The notes beneath the pieces were generated by a model. The model saw only the letters and a list, made by a program, of their open reading frames with translations, ran no database searches and was not told where the DNA came from. Made by a program: the position numbers and the translations under genes. Shown here in pieces: positions 56,681 through 64,000 of a DNA stretch of 64,000 bases (position 1 is its first letter; the number at the start of each line of letters is the position of its first letter). Source of the DNA: Vibrio ponticus (GTDB lineage Bacteria > Pseudomonadota > Gammaproteobacteria > Enterobacterales > Vibrionaceae); NCBI RefSeq assembly GCF_009938225.1, contig NZ_AP019657.1, positions 1,550,001 to 1,614,000 on the forward strand, in the 5' to 3' direction.

Positions 56681-59600
56681 TTAAACTGACTCTTTATCTA
56701 AAGAATCAAGACTCAACGTTACTTGCTCTAACAAAGGTATCGCTGATTCAAAATCGTAGTTGGCGATAGCTTGAGCAACTTGCTCAACTAAAACGGCATC
56801 TAAATTGGAACCGGCGCTGACGAGCATCTCATCAAACGTATCAACTGCCGCACTATCAAAATCATCCAGTTGGGCATAAAGCTGCTCAGCCAATTGTTGA
56901 AACTTGCTCGCATCAAAACTCTGTTGTTCAGCCTGAGTAGGCTCTGCCTCAAGTGCTGCGGTAATCGCTGCAACCATTCTTTCAACCAACTGTGCAACTT
57001 CTCTCAGCATTTGCTGCTCTTGTTCACCAAGTTCGCAGCGTCCTTCATCTCTCTGCTCTGCTAAGGCATGTTCTAGGCGCTGTGTTGGCTCTATTAGGTA
57101 ATCCGCACCAATATTGCCTGCGATACCTTTGAGTGAGTGGGCTGCGATGACCGCTGTGCCAATATCTCCTTGCGCAATTGAATCACTAACCCTTTCTGCG
57201 ACATTCGCTTCTGAGCGAACCACGTTAGCCAATGTCTTTTTGTATGCCTGGACATTGCCGCCCATGCGCGCAATCGCACTAACGGTATCAAGCCCCTCAA
57301 CACACAGCGTTTGGTCCAATTCTTCTATATTTTCACTTATGGATGATGCATCGACAGAAAGACCAGCAGGCTCAACCCAGTCGGCTAGCGCTTTAAATAC
57401 TTGGTTGGGATTAATCGGTTTGGCTAGATGATCGTTCATCCCTGCGGCGATGCACTTCTCTCTGTCGCCTGACATGGCGTTGGCTGTCATAGCAATAATC
57501 GGCAATTGATCATATTGCCCTGTTTGGCGAATCATCTGAGTCGCTTGATAGCCATCCATTACTGGCATCTGAATATCCATCAACACGATGTCAAACGAGT
57601 TTGAACACACTTTGTCGACCGCCTCTTGTCCATTATTTGCCGTGGTAACCTCAACCCCGACCATACAGAGTAACTCCAAAGCAATTTGCTGGTTGATGGC
57701 ATTGTCTTCGACCAGCAGCACTTTTGCGCCAGCAATACCCTGAGCAATCGATGGATCAATATGGTTATCTGCGACCGTTTGAGAACCAACATGATTGGCA
57801 GTCATGACACCAAGTAAAGTATCAAGCAAGGTTGAGGCGGTAACTGGCTTGGTCAAACACGCATCGGGTTTTAATCCATGAAGATGTGGGGTGATTTCAT
57901 CCTTGTCGTAAGCAGTCACAACCACAAAGTGCGGTGTTTTGTTGAGTTCAGGTAAACGAGTCAGTTGACGTCCAAACTCTAAGCCATCCATTTCCGGCAT
58001 CTTCCAATCAGCTAACACCACGTCGAACGGGCGCTCACTCGCCTGTGCCTCCATCACTTTCTCTAACGCATCTTGACCAGAACTTGCTGCCTCCACTTGG
58101 AAGTTCAAACTTTGGCAAATCGTTGTCAAGATTTCACGAGCCGCTTCGCTATCATCAACCACTAACACCGAGAGATCATCCAGTCGCTCAGTTCCGTTAG
58201 TGATTGGTGTTTGCGTGCTCTGAGATAAGCCAAATTCAGCGGTAAAGCAAAATGTACTGCCTTGCCCATACTCACTTTCTACCCATATATCACCTTGCAT
58301 CAGCTCAACCAGTGTTTTGCTGATGGTCAAACCTAACCCCGTGCCACCATACTTACGTGTCGTCGACGCATCCGCTTGGCTGAAAGATTGGAAAAGACGC
58401 CCTATCTGCTCTTGAGTCATGCCAATCCCAGTATCTGTAATGGAAAACTTGGTTTTGATTGATTCATGACTTAATTCAAGCGGCTCAATCTTTATGATGA
58501 TTTCACCGCTATCGGTGAATTTGACCCCATTATTGGTGAGATTCAGCAGAATTTGCCCTAACCTTAGTGGGTCACCAATCAGATTAATCGGTAATCTCGG
58601 ATCTAAATCAACCAGTAACTCTAGCCCTTTTTCTTGGCACTTATGGGAGACAACTTGAACCAGGTTATCGATGGTCTCCTGTAAGTTAAAGTCAACGTGC
58701 TCAAGGTCGAGTTTGCCCGCTTCAATCTTGGAAAAATCGAGAATATCATTAATGATACCGAGCAGGTTTTCCGCCGAAATTTGAATCTTGCTAACATAAT
58801 CTCTTTGCTTGTTGGTCAAATCAGTCCGCATCGCCAAATAACTCATGCCGATAATCGCATTCATCGGCGTACGAATTTCATGACTCATATTGGCAAGAAA
58901 ATCACTCTTCGCGTGTGTTGCCTCTTCCGCTTTTTGTTTTGCCAACTTAAGTTCACGCTCAGCTTCTTTGCGTTTGGTAGCATCGCGGACGATACCGGTG
59001 TAAAGCATTTGCCCTGCTAACTCAGATTCACTAAGTGATATCTCTAGGTCAATCTCTTCTCCGTCACACTTAAAACCAATAAACTCTTTCACCGCTGAAA
59101 TTGGCGCCGAGTTATCCTTGCCTTGAGATGATTCGATAACATGAAATGGCGGTGATATCAGCGCTTCAACCAACATTTGCTGCGCCAATACATCCTTCGC
59201 CCGATAACCAAATATGCTCTCTGCAGCCGGACTGAATTCGACTATGATACCTGCTCGATTAACAACCACTATGCCATCCGAAGCATTATCGATGATGTTA
59301 CGTGTGCGCTGAGAGTGAATCTCCAACTCAACCGTTCGCTGTTTAACTTGCCGTTCCAGTTCCACTTGCGTTCGTGCCAACGCTGAAATGGCGCGATTGC
59401 CGAGGCGCATGGTAAAGACGCTGGTACCAAGCATTAATACTAAGGAAATAGCTAACATTGACCACACCGTTGCTTTAAACGTGCTGAGCAACGAATAGGC
59501 TTCATCAACGTCCATTTCCGCTGTAATGCCCATACTGAGCGCATCATCCCAAATCCAACGCCCAACAACTGGTACTCCTCGATAGTCGTTGTAGCCACTT

Positions 59601-61888
59601 AAGTTACGCGAGGACAAACGCTCACTAATACTCTGCGCCATTACTGTCAGAGGCCATTTAGGATTAGCAGCTTGTGGATCTGATGTGAGATCTTTACCAG
59701 GATCAGCGACCCGAACATTAAGAGAAGAACGTTGCGTTTGTTCGAGTAAACCAATTTGCTTGAGTTGTTGTTCAAAGCGTACGTTGGATAAAAGCAATCC
59801 TGCGCTATCTATCGCGTAGGTTTCACCGCTTTTGCCAATAAATCCAGCCGACAGTATCGTTGAAAATACGCCTTCGAAATCGACTCGCTTAGTCAAGACG
59901 GCAATGGTTTCGCCCACAGCGTTAACCACCGGAACAGCAAAAAACATCGTTGGAGCATTGGTGTCTGCGTCGCTTTGTAGACTTACATCCGATTTTATAG
60001 GCGGAATAAACACCCCTTGACCAGCCAGTGCAAGTTTCATTAAATCGGGGCGCTGCAACTGAATAAGATTAACCGTACCAATATTGGTGTTACGACGAGA
60101 AGATAAACTGATGTGATCAGGGGAAATAATAAAGAACCCGAATGAGCCTGCTAACCTTGATCTTGATTCAATAAACTCTCTGAGTTGTTGTTGTACTGGA
60201 GCGTTAATCAATGCGCTGGGCTTACGATCGACATCAAGCAAGTTGTTTACCATACTCACCAATTGGGGATCTTTGCCCAACTGAGAGAGGCTATTAAGCT
60301 CCATATCCACCCAACCACCAATGCGCTTGTGAGCGGAGGCCAAAACGGAAGATAAACTATGATTGACCGATTCAATGCTCTTGCGCTCAGCGTAGCGGGT
60401 CACTATCAAGGCAGCAGCAATTAACACCCCGCAAAGAATAACTTGAACAGCAATCATCGAACGTTTAAAGCTTTTGTTGCCGAGCTTTTTTGCCAAAGTT
60501 CGATCGTTGATTTTAAACACACGCGAAATCAACAGCAGCAAGGCTAGCGTCAATATTACCGAAGCCACAATCACATACTTCAATGACTCAATTAAGTTAA
60601 GGTTACTGCTTTGCGCCGCAATTGGCGTTGCTAACTGTGACCAATCATTTTTACTTAAAATGACTTTTCTTAAATCAAGCGCATTGAGACCTTTCTGTAA
60701 AATCGAATGGAGTTGCGGTACTTGATTACTCGACCACAAATGGAGCGCTGAAGGTGAGAGCACATCTTCATCAATCACTCTTAAACCTGTAATTTTATTT
60801 TCAGCCAACCAGTTAGAGACAACGACTTCAGCATCCAATAAGGCGTCAGCGCGTCCATCTAGCACCGCATCAATGGCCTGTTCAATGCCTGACGTTTCTA
60901 AGATCTGAATATCTGGATAGAGGGCTTTGAGCTTATCAATGGTGGTATAACCGGCAGAAATGGCGATAGTGGCTCGGCTTAAATCCGCGACACGTTGAAA
61001 TTCAGGTTTATGCTCAGAAACAAAATAGAGCTCTCTGATTAAGAAGTACGGATCTGAAAACTCACCATACTGCTTGCGAATATCGGTTTTGTAAGCGTGA
61101 GGTAATAGGTCTATCTCACCTTGCTTAAACTGACGAAGTAGCTCGCTCCAAGAGCCTTCCACCAGCTCCACTTTCAGACCAGAACGCAGTGCGATTTGCG
61201 TAACTATGTCCCCTGCCACACCTGCCACGTCACCGCTCTCATTTCGATAAAGCATCGGCGGCCAGTGCTCGATTCCTACTCGAACGACGTTACGTTGCAA
61301 CCAATCTTGCTCAGCTGGATTTAAATCAAAAGGATTATCGACAGATTGTTGCTCAATGCGCTGTTCAATACGTTGCGCCAAATTCAGCAATGCTGCCATG
61401 TAGCGATCTTTATAAGCGTGGTATTCCGCAGCATTGATCTGGGCCATCGCTTCACTTAAGCGATTGGATTTCACATCATCAATCGCGCGCATCTCCAATG
61501 CCACTAATTCAAAGTGCGCCGCTTCTAATTGCTTGACGACTTCTCTATCACTAGGAATTTGACTTGCAAGCAGTGCATTAATCAGTTCCGTCAGACGAGG
61601 TTCGGTATCAAGGTATCTATCAAGCCATTTTTCATCGCCAGAAAAGGCATAGCTTAAAATTGAGGATGTCAGTACTTCATCAAGGTATTTCAGTTCAACC
61701 GCGATATTTTGAATTTGTTCTTGGGTCAACTCGCCACGTAACGATGAAGGAATAGCGTTAAATTCTGATGATGTTCGCGCGAACGAAGTCGATGCACCAC
61801 AGACCAGCAGCACACTCGCGATTACGATTACTGTCATTTTTTGCGCGTAGAATTGTATGTTATTCGCGCATTTACCTAGCCACACCAT
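56681..61888 (-). CDS. BvgS-like hybrid sensor kinase with periplasmic-binding, Cache and PAS sensors
   Basis: A 1735-residue multi-sensor kinase. N-terminal signal or anchor (about 18-37), solute-binding (SBP_bac_3-like) domain (about 190-415), membrane helices near 437 and 475, a dCache-like domain (about 498-800), helix near 806-828, PAS (about 865-985), HisKA with His1003 (MSHEIRTPMN), HATPase, two receivers with Asp1294 (VLADWKMPEMDG) and Asp1438 (VLMDIQMPVMDG), and an HPt with His1584 (AAHSLKGIAGNIGA). A complete phosphorelay is thus in one protein. It heads an operon with an HD-GYP regulator. GGGAC lies upstream of the start; the ligand is unknown. Confidence 0.9.
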   Translation of the reverse strand: MVWLGKCANNIQFYAQKMTVIVIASVLLVCGASTSFARTSSEFNAIPSSLRGELTQEQIQNIAVELKYLDEVLTSSILSYAFSGDEKWLDRYLDTEPRLTELINALLASQIPSDREVVKQLEAAHFELVALEMRAIDDVKSNRLSEAMAQINAAEYHAYKDRYMAALLNLAQRIEQRIEQQSVDNPFDLNPAEQDWLQRNVVRVGIEHWPPMLYRNESGDVAGVAGDIVTQIALRSGLKVELVEGSWSELLRQFKQGEIDLLPHAYKTDIRKQYGEFSDPYFLIRELYFVSEHKPEFQRVADLSRATIAISAGYTTIDKLKALYPDIQILETSGIEQAIDAVLDGRADALLDAEVVVSNWLAENKITGLRVIDEDVLSPSALHLWSSNQVPQLHSILQKGLNALDLRKVILSKNDWSQLATPIAAQSSNLNLIESLKYVIVASVILTLALLLLISRVFKINDRTLAKKLGNKSFKRSMIAVQVILCGVLIAAALIVTRYAERKSIESVNHSLSSVLASAHKRIGGWVDMELNSLSQLGKDPQLVSMVNNLLDVDRKPSALINAPVQQQLREFIESRSRLAGSFGFFIISPDHISLSSRRNTNIGTVNLIQLQRPDLMKLALAGQGVFIPPIKSDVSLQSDADTNAPTMFFAVPVVNAVGETIAVLTKRVDFEGVFSTILSAGFIGKSGETYAIDSAGLLLSNVRFEQQLKQIGLLEQTQRSSLNVRVADPGKDLTSDPQAANPKWPLTVMAQSISERLSSRNLSGYNDYRGVPVVGRWIWDDALSMGITAEMDVDEAYSLLSTFKATVWSMLAISLVLMLGTSVFTMRLGNRAISALARTQVELERQVKQRTVELEIHSQRTRNIIDNASDGIVVVNRAGIIVEFSPAAESIFGYRAKDVLAQQMLVEALISPPFHVIESSQGKDNSAPISAVKEFIGFKCDGEEIDLEISLSESELAGQMLYTGIVRDATKRKEAERELKLAKQKAEEATHAKSDFLANMSHEIRTPMNAIIGMSYLAMRTDLTNKQRDYVSKIQISAENLLGIINDILDFSKIEAGKLDLEHVDFNLQETIDNLVQVVSHKCQEKGLELLVDLDPRLPINLIGDPLRLGQILLNLTNNGVKFTDSGEIIIKIEPLELSHESIKTKFSITDTGIGMTQEQIGRLFQSFSQADASTTRKYGGTGLGLTISKTLVELMQGDIWVESEYGQGSTFCFTAEFGLSQSTQTPITNGTERLDDLSVLVVDDSEAAREILTTICQSLNFQVEAASSGQDALEKVMEAQASERPFDVVLADWKMPEMDGLEFGRQLTRLPELNKTPHFVVVTAYDKDEITPHLHGLKPDACLTKPVTASTLLDTLLGVMTANHVGSQTVADNHIDPSIAQGIAGAKVLLVEDNAINQQIALELLCMVGVEVTTANNGQEAVDKVCSNSFDIVLMDIQMPVMDGYQATQMIRQTGQYDQLPIIAMTANAMSGDREKCIAAGMNDHLAKPINPNQVFKALADWVEPAGLSVDASSISENIEELDQTLCVEGLDTVSAIARMGGNVQAYKKTLANVVRSEANVAERVSDSIAQGDIGTAVIAAHSLKGIAGNIGADYLIEPTQRLEHALAEQRDEGRCELGEQEQQMLREVAQLVERMVAAITAALEAEPTQAEQQSFDASKFQQLAEQLYAQLDDFDSAAVDTFDEMLVSAGSNLDAVLVEQVAQAIANYDFESAIPLLEQVTLSLDSLDKESV

Positions 61889-62072
61889 TTACATGTCCCT
61901 GTAAATTGCCACACTAAAAACGTAGGAGACTGGACAAAATACAGCAAATTATTTCATAGTCTTAATTCACAAAATTTGGCATAGATGCTCAAATTTGTAT
62001 CAATTAAGAGACAGGGAAAATTCATAATCAGCATCAATAAATGAAAGCTTCGGACAGTAAATTGAGGTATAA

Positions 62073-62100
62073 AAAAAGCAGCCTAACTTGGCTGCTTTTT
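62073..62100. terminator. Bidirectional terminator after rluB
   Basis: AAAAAGCAGCC, loop TAACTT, GGCTGCTTTTT: a strong stem with A-run and T-run. It serves rluB on the minus strand. The region between it and the start of the large kinase gene (61889-62072) is AT-rich with no gene seen. Confidence 0.9.
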
Positions 62101-62122
62101 AGTTATCTGCATAATCAGATGA

Positions 62123-63148
62123 TTAACGTTGACCTTTTTGTGGCTTGTTACGTGAGCCTGAAACTCCAGCGCCGTTCTTTGGTTTGTTGCGAGAACCAGG
62201 TGTACCCGCACCGCTCTTAGGCTTGCTACGTGGGTTTGTAGCATCTGTCGCTTTTGGTTTACGACGTGAAGCGTTATTACTGCGACCTTTAGGCGCGCTT
62301 ACACGCTCTTCATGACGCTTAACCGCACGACGGATTTTTTGGCTGCGAGAACGTTCGCGCTTACGAGAAGTCGCGTCTTTGCTTTCATCTAGCATAGTTT
62401 CACGTTCTGGACGTAGCTCAACCAATTCACGTAGGTAGTTCACTTCTTTAAGTGGCAACTCCATCCAACCGCCACGAGGCAGTTTCTTGTCTAGATAAAT
62501 GTCACCATAACGAACACGTTTTAGACGGCTTACCGTTGTCTCTTGTGATTCCCACAAACGACGAACTTCACGGTTACGACCTTCGTTGATCGCTACGTAG
62601 AAAGTATGGTTCATACCTTCGCCACCAGCGTAAACAACGTCTTCGAAACGCGCCATACCATCTTCTAGTTGCACACCACGTACTAGGTTCTTAACTTTCT
62701 GCTCGTTAACTTCACCAAATACACGTACAAGGTATTCACGCTCAACTTGGCGGCTTGGGTGCATTAGACGGTTAGCAAGCTCACCATCTGTTGTGAACAG
62801 CAGTAGACCTGAAGTGTTCGCATCTAGACGACCAACAGAGATCCAACGAGAACCACGGATTTTTGGCAGACGATCAAATACCGTACGACGACCTTCTGGG
62901 TCATGACGAGTACACAGTTCACCCTCTGGTTTGTAATAAGCCAGAACGCGACACACTACTTCTTCCGAAGCTTTTACCGAAACAACATGTCCATCAATAC
63001 GAACGATAGCGCTTTCATCTTCTAGACGTTCGCCTAGCTTAGCCACCATACCGTTCACACTTACTCGACCAGCTTTAATCAACGCTTCTAGTTCGCGTCG
63101 AGAGCCGTGACCAGCACGTGCCAATATTTTCTGAAGTTTTTCGTTCAT
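62123..63148 (-). CDS. rluB: 23S rRNA pseudouridine(2605) synthase
   Basis: Makes pseudouridine in 23S rRNA. An N-terminal S4 RNA-binding domain ([20 protein letters not shown]) is followed by the RsuA-type catalytic domain with the nucleophile Asp in [17 protein letters not shown]. The C-terminal tail of about 95 residues is basic and disordered, with a repeated GSRNKPxxGAG-like unit. RsuA/RluB/RluE/RluF family; RluB is favoured by length, domain order and location next to yciO, as in enterobacteria. Highly expressed codon use. Confidence 0.9.
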   Translation of the reverse strand: MNEKLQKILARAGHGSRRELEALIKAGRVSVNGMVAKLGERLEDESAIVRIDGHVVSVKASEEVVCRVLAYYKPEGELCTRHDPEGRRTVFDRLPKIRGSRWISVGRLDANTSGLLLFTTDGELANRLMHPSRQVEREYLVRVFGEVNEQKVKNLVRGVQLEDGMARFEDVVYAGGEGMNHTFYVAINEGRNREVRRLWESQETTVSRLKRVRYGDIYLDKKLPRGGWMELPLKEVNYLRELVELRPERETMLDESKDATSRKRERSRSQKIRRAVKRHEERVSAPKGRSNNASRRKPKATDATNPRSKPKSGAGTPGSRNKPKNGAGVSGSRNKPQKGQR

Positions 63149-63188
63149 CTATCTACCTATGTGTCGTCTTCTCAGACGTCGAATGAAA

Positions 63189-63215
63189 TACGCGACCTAA
63201 TTTCGCGGTCGCGTA
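63189..63215 (-). terminator. Hairpin between yciO and rluB
   Basis: TACGCGACC, loop, GGTCGCGTA: a 9-bp perfect stem, read on the minus strand after yciO and followed by TTTCATTC. It may end or attenuate the yciO transcript before rluB. Confidence 0.55.
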
Positions 63216-63272
63216 ATATACCAAACACAGTGATTGAAATCACCAAATTTTAACTCATCAGTGGTGAGATTT

Positions 63273-63896
63273 TTACGATTCAAACGGCGTTGGATCACCA
63301 GAGCCAATACGCACCACTTGCGCTTCATCTTCACTAAAGTCGATAACCGTGGTTGGCTGCTCACCTAAGTAACCACCATTTAAAATCACATCAACCGCAT
63401 GTTCAAGCTTGTCACGGATATCTTCTGGATCTGACTCGGTAAAATCGTTGCCAGGTAAAATCAGTGATGTCGACATCATTGGTTCGCCCAAAGCTTCTAA
63501 TAAGTCTAGTGCGATACGGTTGTCAGGAACACGAATACCGATGGTTTTACGCTTTGAGTTCATCAAACGGCGCGGTACTTCTTTCGTGCCTTTAAAAATA
63601 AACGTGTATGGTCCTGGTGTGTTGTTCTTTAGCAAACGAAACGCGGTGTTATCCACGCGAGCGTACATTGATAATTCCGATAAGTCGCGACACAACAGCG
63701 TAAAGTTATGTTTTTCATCCAAACGACGGATCTGACAAATGCGTTCTAGCGCTTGTTTGTTTTCCAACTGACAACCCAGCGCGTAACCAGAGTCAGTTGG
63801 GTAAACAACCACACCCCCGTTACGAATGATTGCTACCGCTTGATTAATCAAGCGAGCCTGTGGGTTTTCGGGATGCACGTAAAAAAACTGGCTCAT
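63273..63896 (-). CDS. yciO: YciO/YrdC/Sua5-family protein
   Basis: A 207-residue protein with the YrdC fold. VVVYPTDSGYALGCQ is the dsRNA/nucleotide-binding start, KHNFTLLCRDLSELSMYA and TPGPYTFIFKG follow, and SLILPGND closes the domain. Family members make threonylcarbamoyl-AMP for tRNA t6A, or bind RNA; YciO itself is the paralogue next to the rnm gene. The ATG at 63896 has TGAGGAATTACC upstream. The probable rnm stop is about 55 bases upstream. Confidence 0.9.
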   Translation of the reverse strand: MSQFFYVHPENPQARLINQAVAIIRNGGVVVYPTDSGYALGCQLENKQALERICQIRRLDEKHNFTLLCRDLSELSMYARVDNTAFRLLKNNTPGPYTFIFKGTKEVPRRLMNSKRKTIGIRVPDNRIALDLLEALGEPMMSTSLILPGNDFTESDPEDIRDKLEHAVDVILNGGYLGEQPTTVIDFSEDEAQVVRIGSGDPTPFES

Positions 63897-63915
63897 GGTA
63901 ATTCCTCATAGTGTT

Positions 63916-63944
63916 TACCCAAGTCGAATCGAGGCACTTGAGTA
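63916..63944. repeat. Short palindrome between rnm and yciO
   Basis: TACCCAAGT and ACTTGAGTA form an inverted pair with one mismatch. The arms resemble the outer arms of the repeat at 48034-48137. Likely a short relic or terminator-like hairpin. Confidence 0.4.
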
Positions 63945-63950
63945 GCGAGC

Positions 63951-64000
63951 TTAGCTCTCTGAAGTATCGGAATGTGAAGGCTCGATACCCCAATCTTTCC
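63951..64000 (-). CDS. Possible C-terminus of RNase AM (rnm/yciV), partial
   Basis: On the minus strand one frame reads KDWGIEPSHSDTSES and a stop at 63951-63953, with the rest of the gene beyond the window. The acidic, Ser-rich tail fits the end of a PHP-domain exonuclease, and rnm precedes yciO in related genomes, so this is likely its last 16 codons. It is too short to prove. Confidence 0.45.
   Translation of the reverse strand, partial: KDWGIEPSHSDTSES

Overview
The window looks like a chromosome segment of a marine gammaproteobacterium, very probably a Vibrio. The supporting signs are the pabB / nudL / sdaC-sdaA block, an H-NOX plus hybrid-kinase pair, trxB-cydDC, a DUF3392-SanA pair, the rnm-yciO-rluB order at the right edge, many GGDEF and HD-GYP signalling proteins, and several dispersed palindromic repeats typical of Vibrio intergenic DNA. 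Gene content and spacing are those of a chromosome. I see no prophage, integron, CRISPR array, rRNA or tRNA gene.

Layout. 1-3.6 kb: pabB, then a repeat-rich gap holding one intact IS3-family element (1763-2997) with a 132-bp repeat on each side. 3.6-5.8 kb: nitric-oxide sensing pair (H-NOX and hybrid histidine kinase). 6-9.6 kb: CoA pyrophosphatase, then serine uptake and deamination (sdaC, sdaA). 9.7-16.8 kb: GNAT, queD, a chemoreceptor with a haem c motif, asnS, two tandem paralogous small proteins of unknown role, and an aspartate/aromatic aminotransferase. 16.8-25.4 kb: an orphan protein, a DEAH helicase, maeA, DUF3392-sanA, a diguanylate cyclase and a DUF2797 protein. 25.5-27.4 kb: an overlapping pair, a 2OG-Fe dioxygenase followed by a class V PLP enzyme. 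27.9-32.5 kb: trxB and cydDC. 32.7-37.5 kb: a catabolic cluster resembling ectoine degradation (doeA, doeX, doeC, doeD) without doeB. 37.5-47.2 kb: msrA-type reductase, cytochrome b561, a large HD-GYP sensor, UDP-glucuronate epimerase, DEAD helicase, DUF1704 metallopeptidase-like protein and an RNA methyltransferase. 47.2-48.4 kb: ERIC-like and other palindromic repeats around fdxA. 48.4-52.5 kb: FAD enzyme, GNAT, isochorismatase-like hydrolase, a small coiled protein and a LysR regulator. 52.6-61.9 kb: a diguanylate cyclase and a three-gene phosphorelay (BvgS-like hybrid kinase, receiver-HD-GYP, double-receiver kinase). 62-64 kb: rluB, yciO and the end of a probable rnm.

Themes. Cyclic-di-GMP turnover is prominent: two cyclases and two HD-GYP proteins, one of them downstream of a large phosphorelay kinase. 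Redox and haem biology recurs: H-NOX, haem-c chemoreceptor, cydDC, trxB, ferredoxin, b561, MsrA. Amino-acid and osmolyte catabolism is represented by serine deamination and the doe-like cluster.

The least explained items are the tandem WHP small proteins, the dioxygenase/PLP couplet, the doe cluster without its deacetylase, the chemoreceptor with a c-type haem motif, and the structured repeat arrays. All family assignments come from reading motifs by eye; no database search was run.
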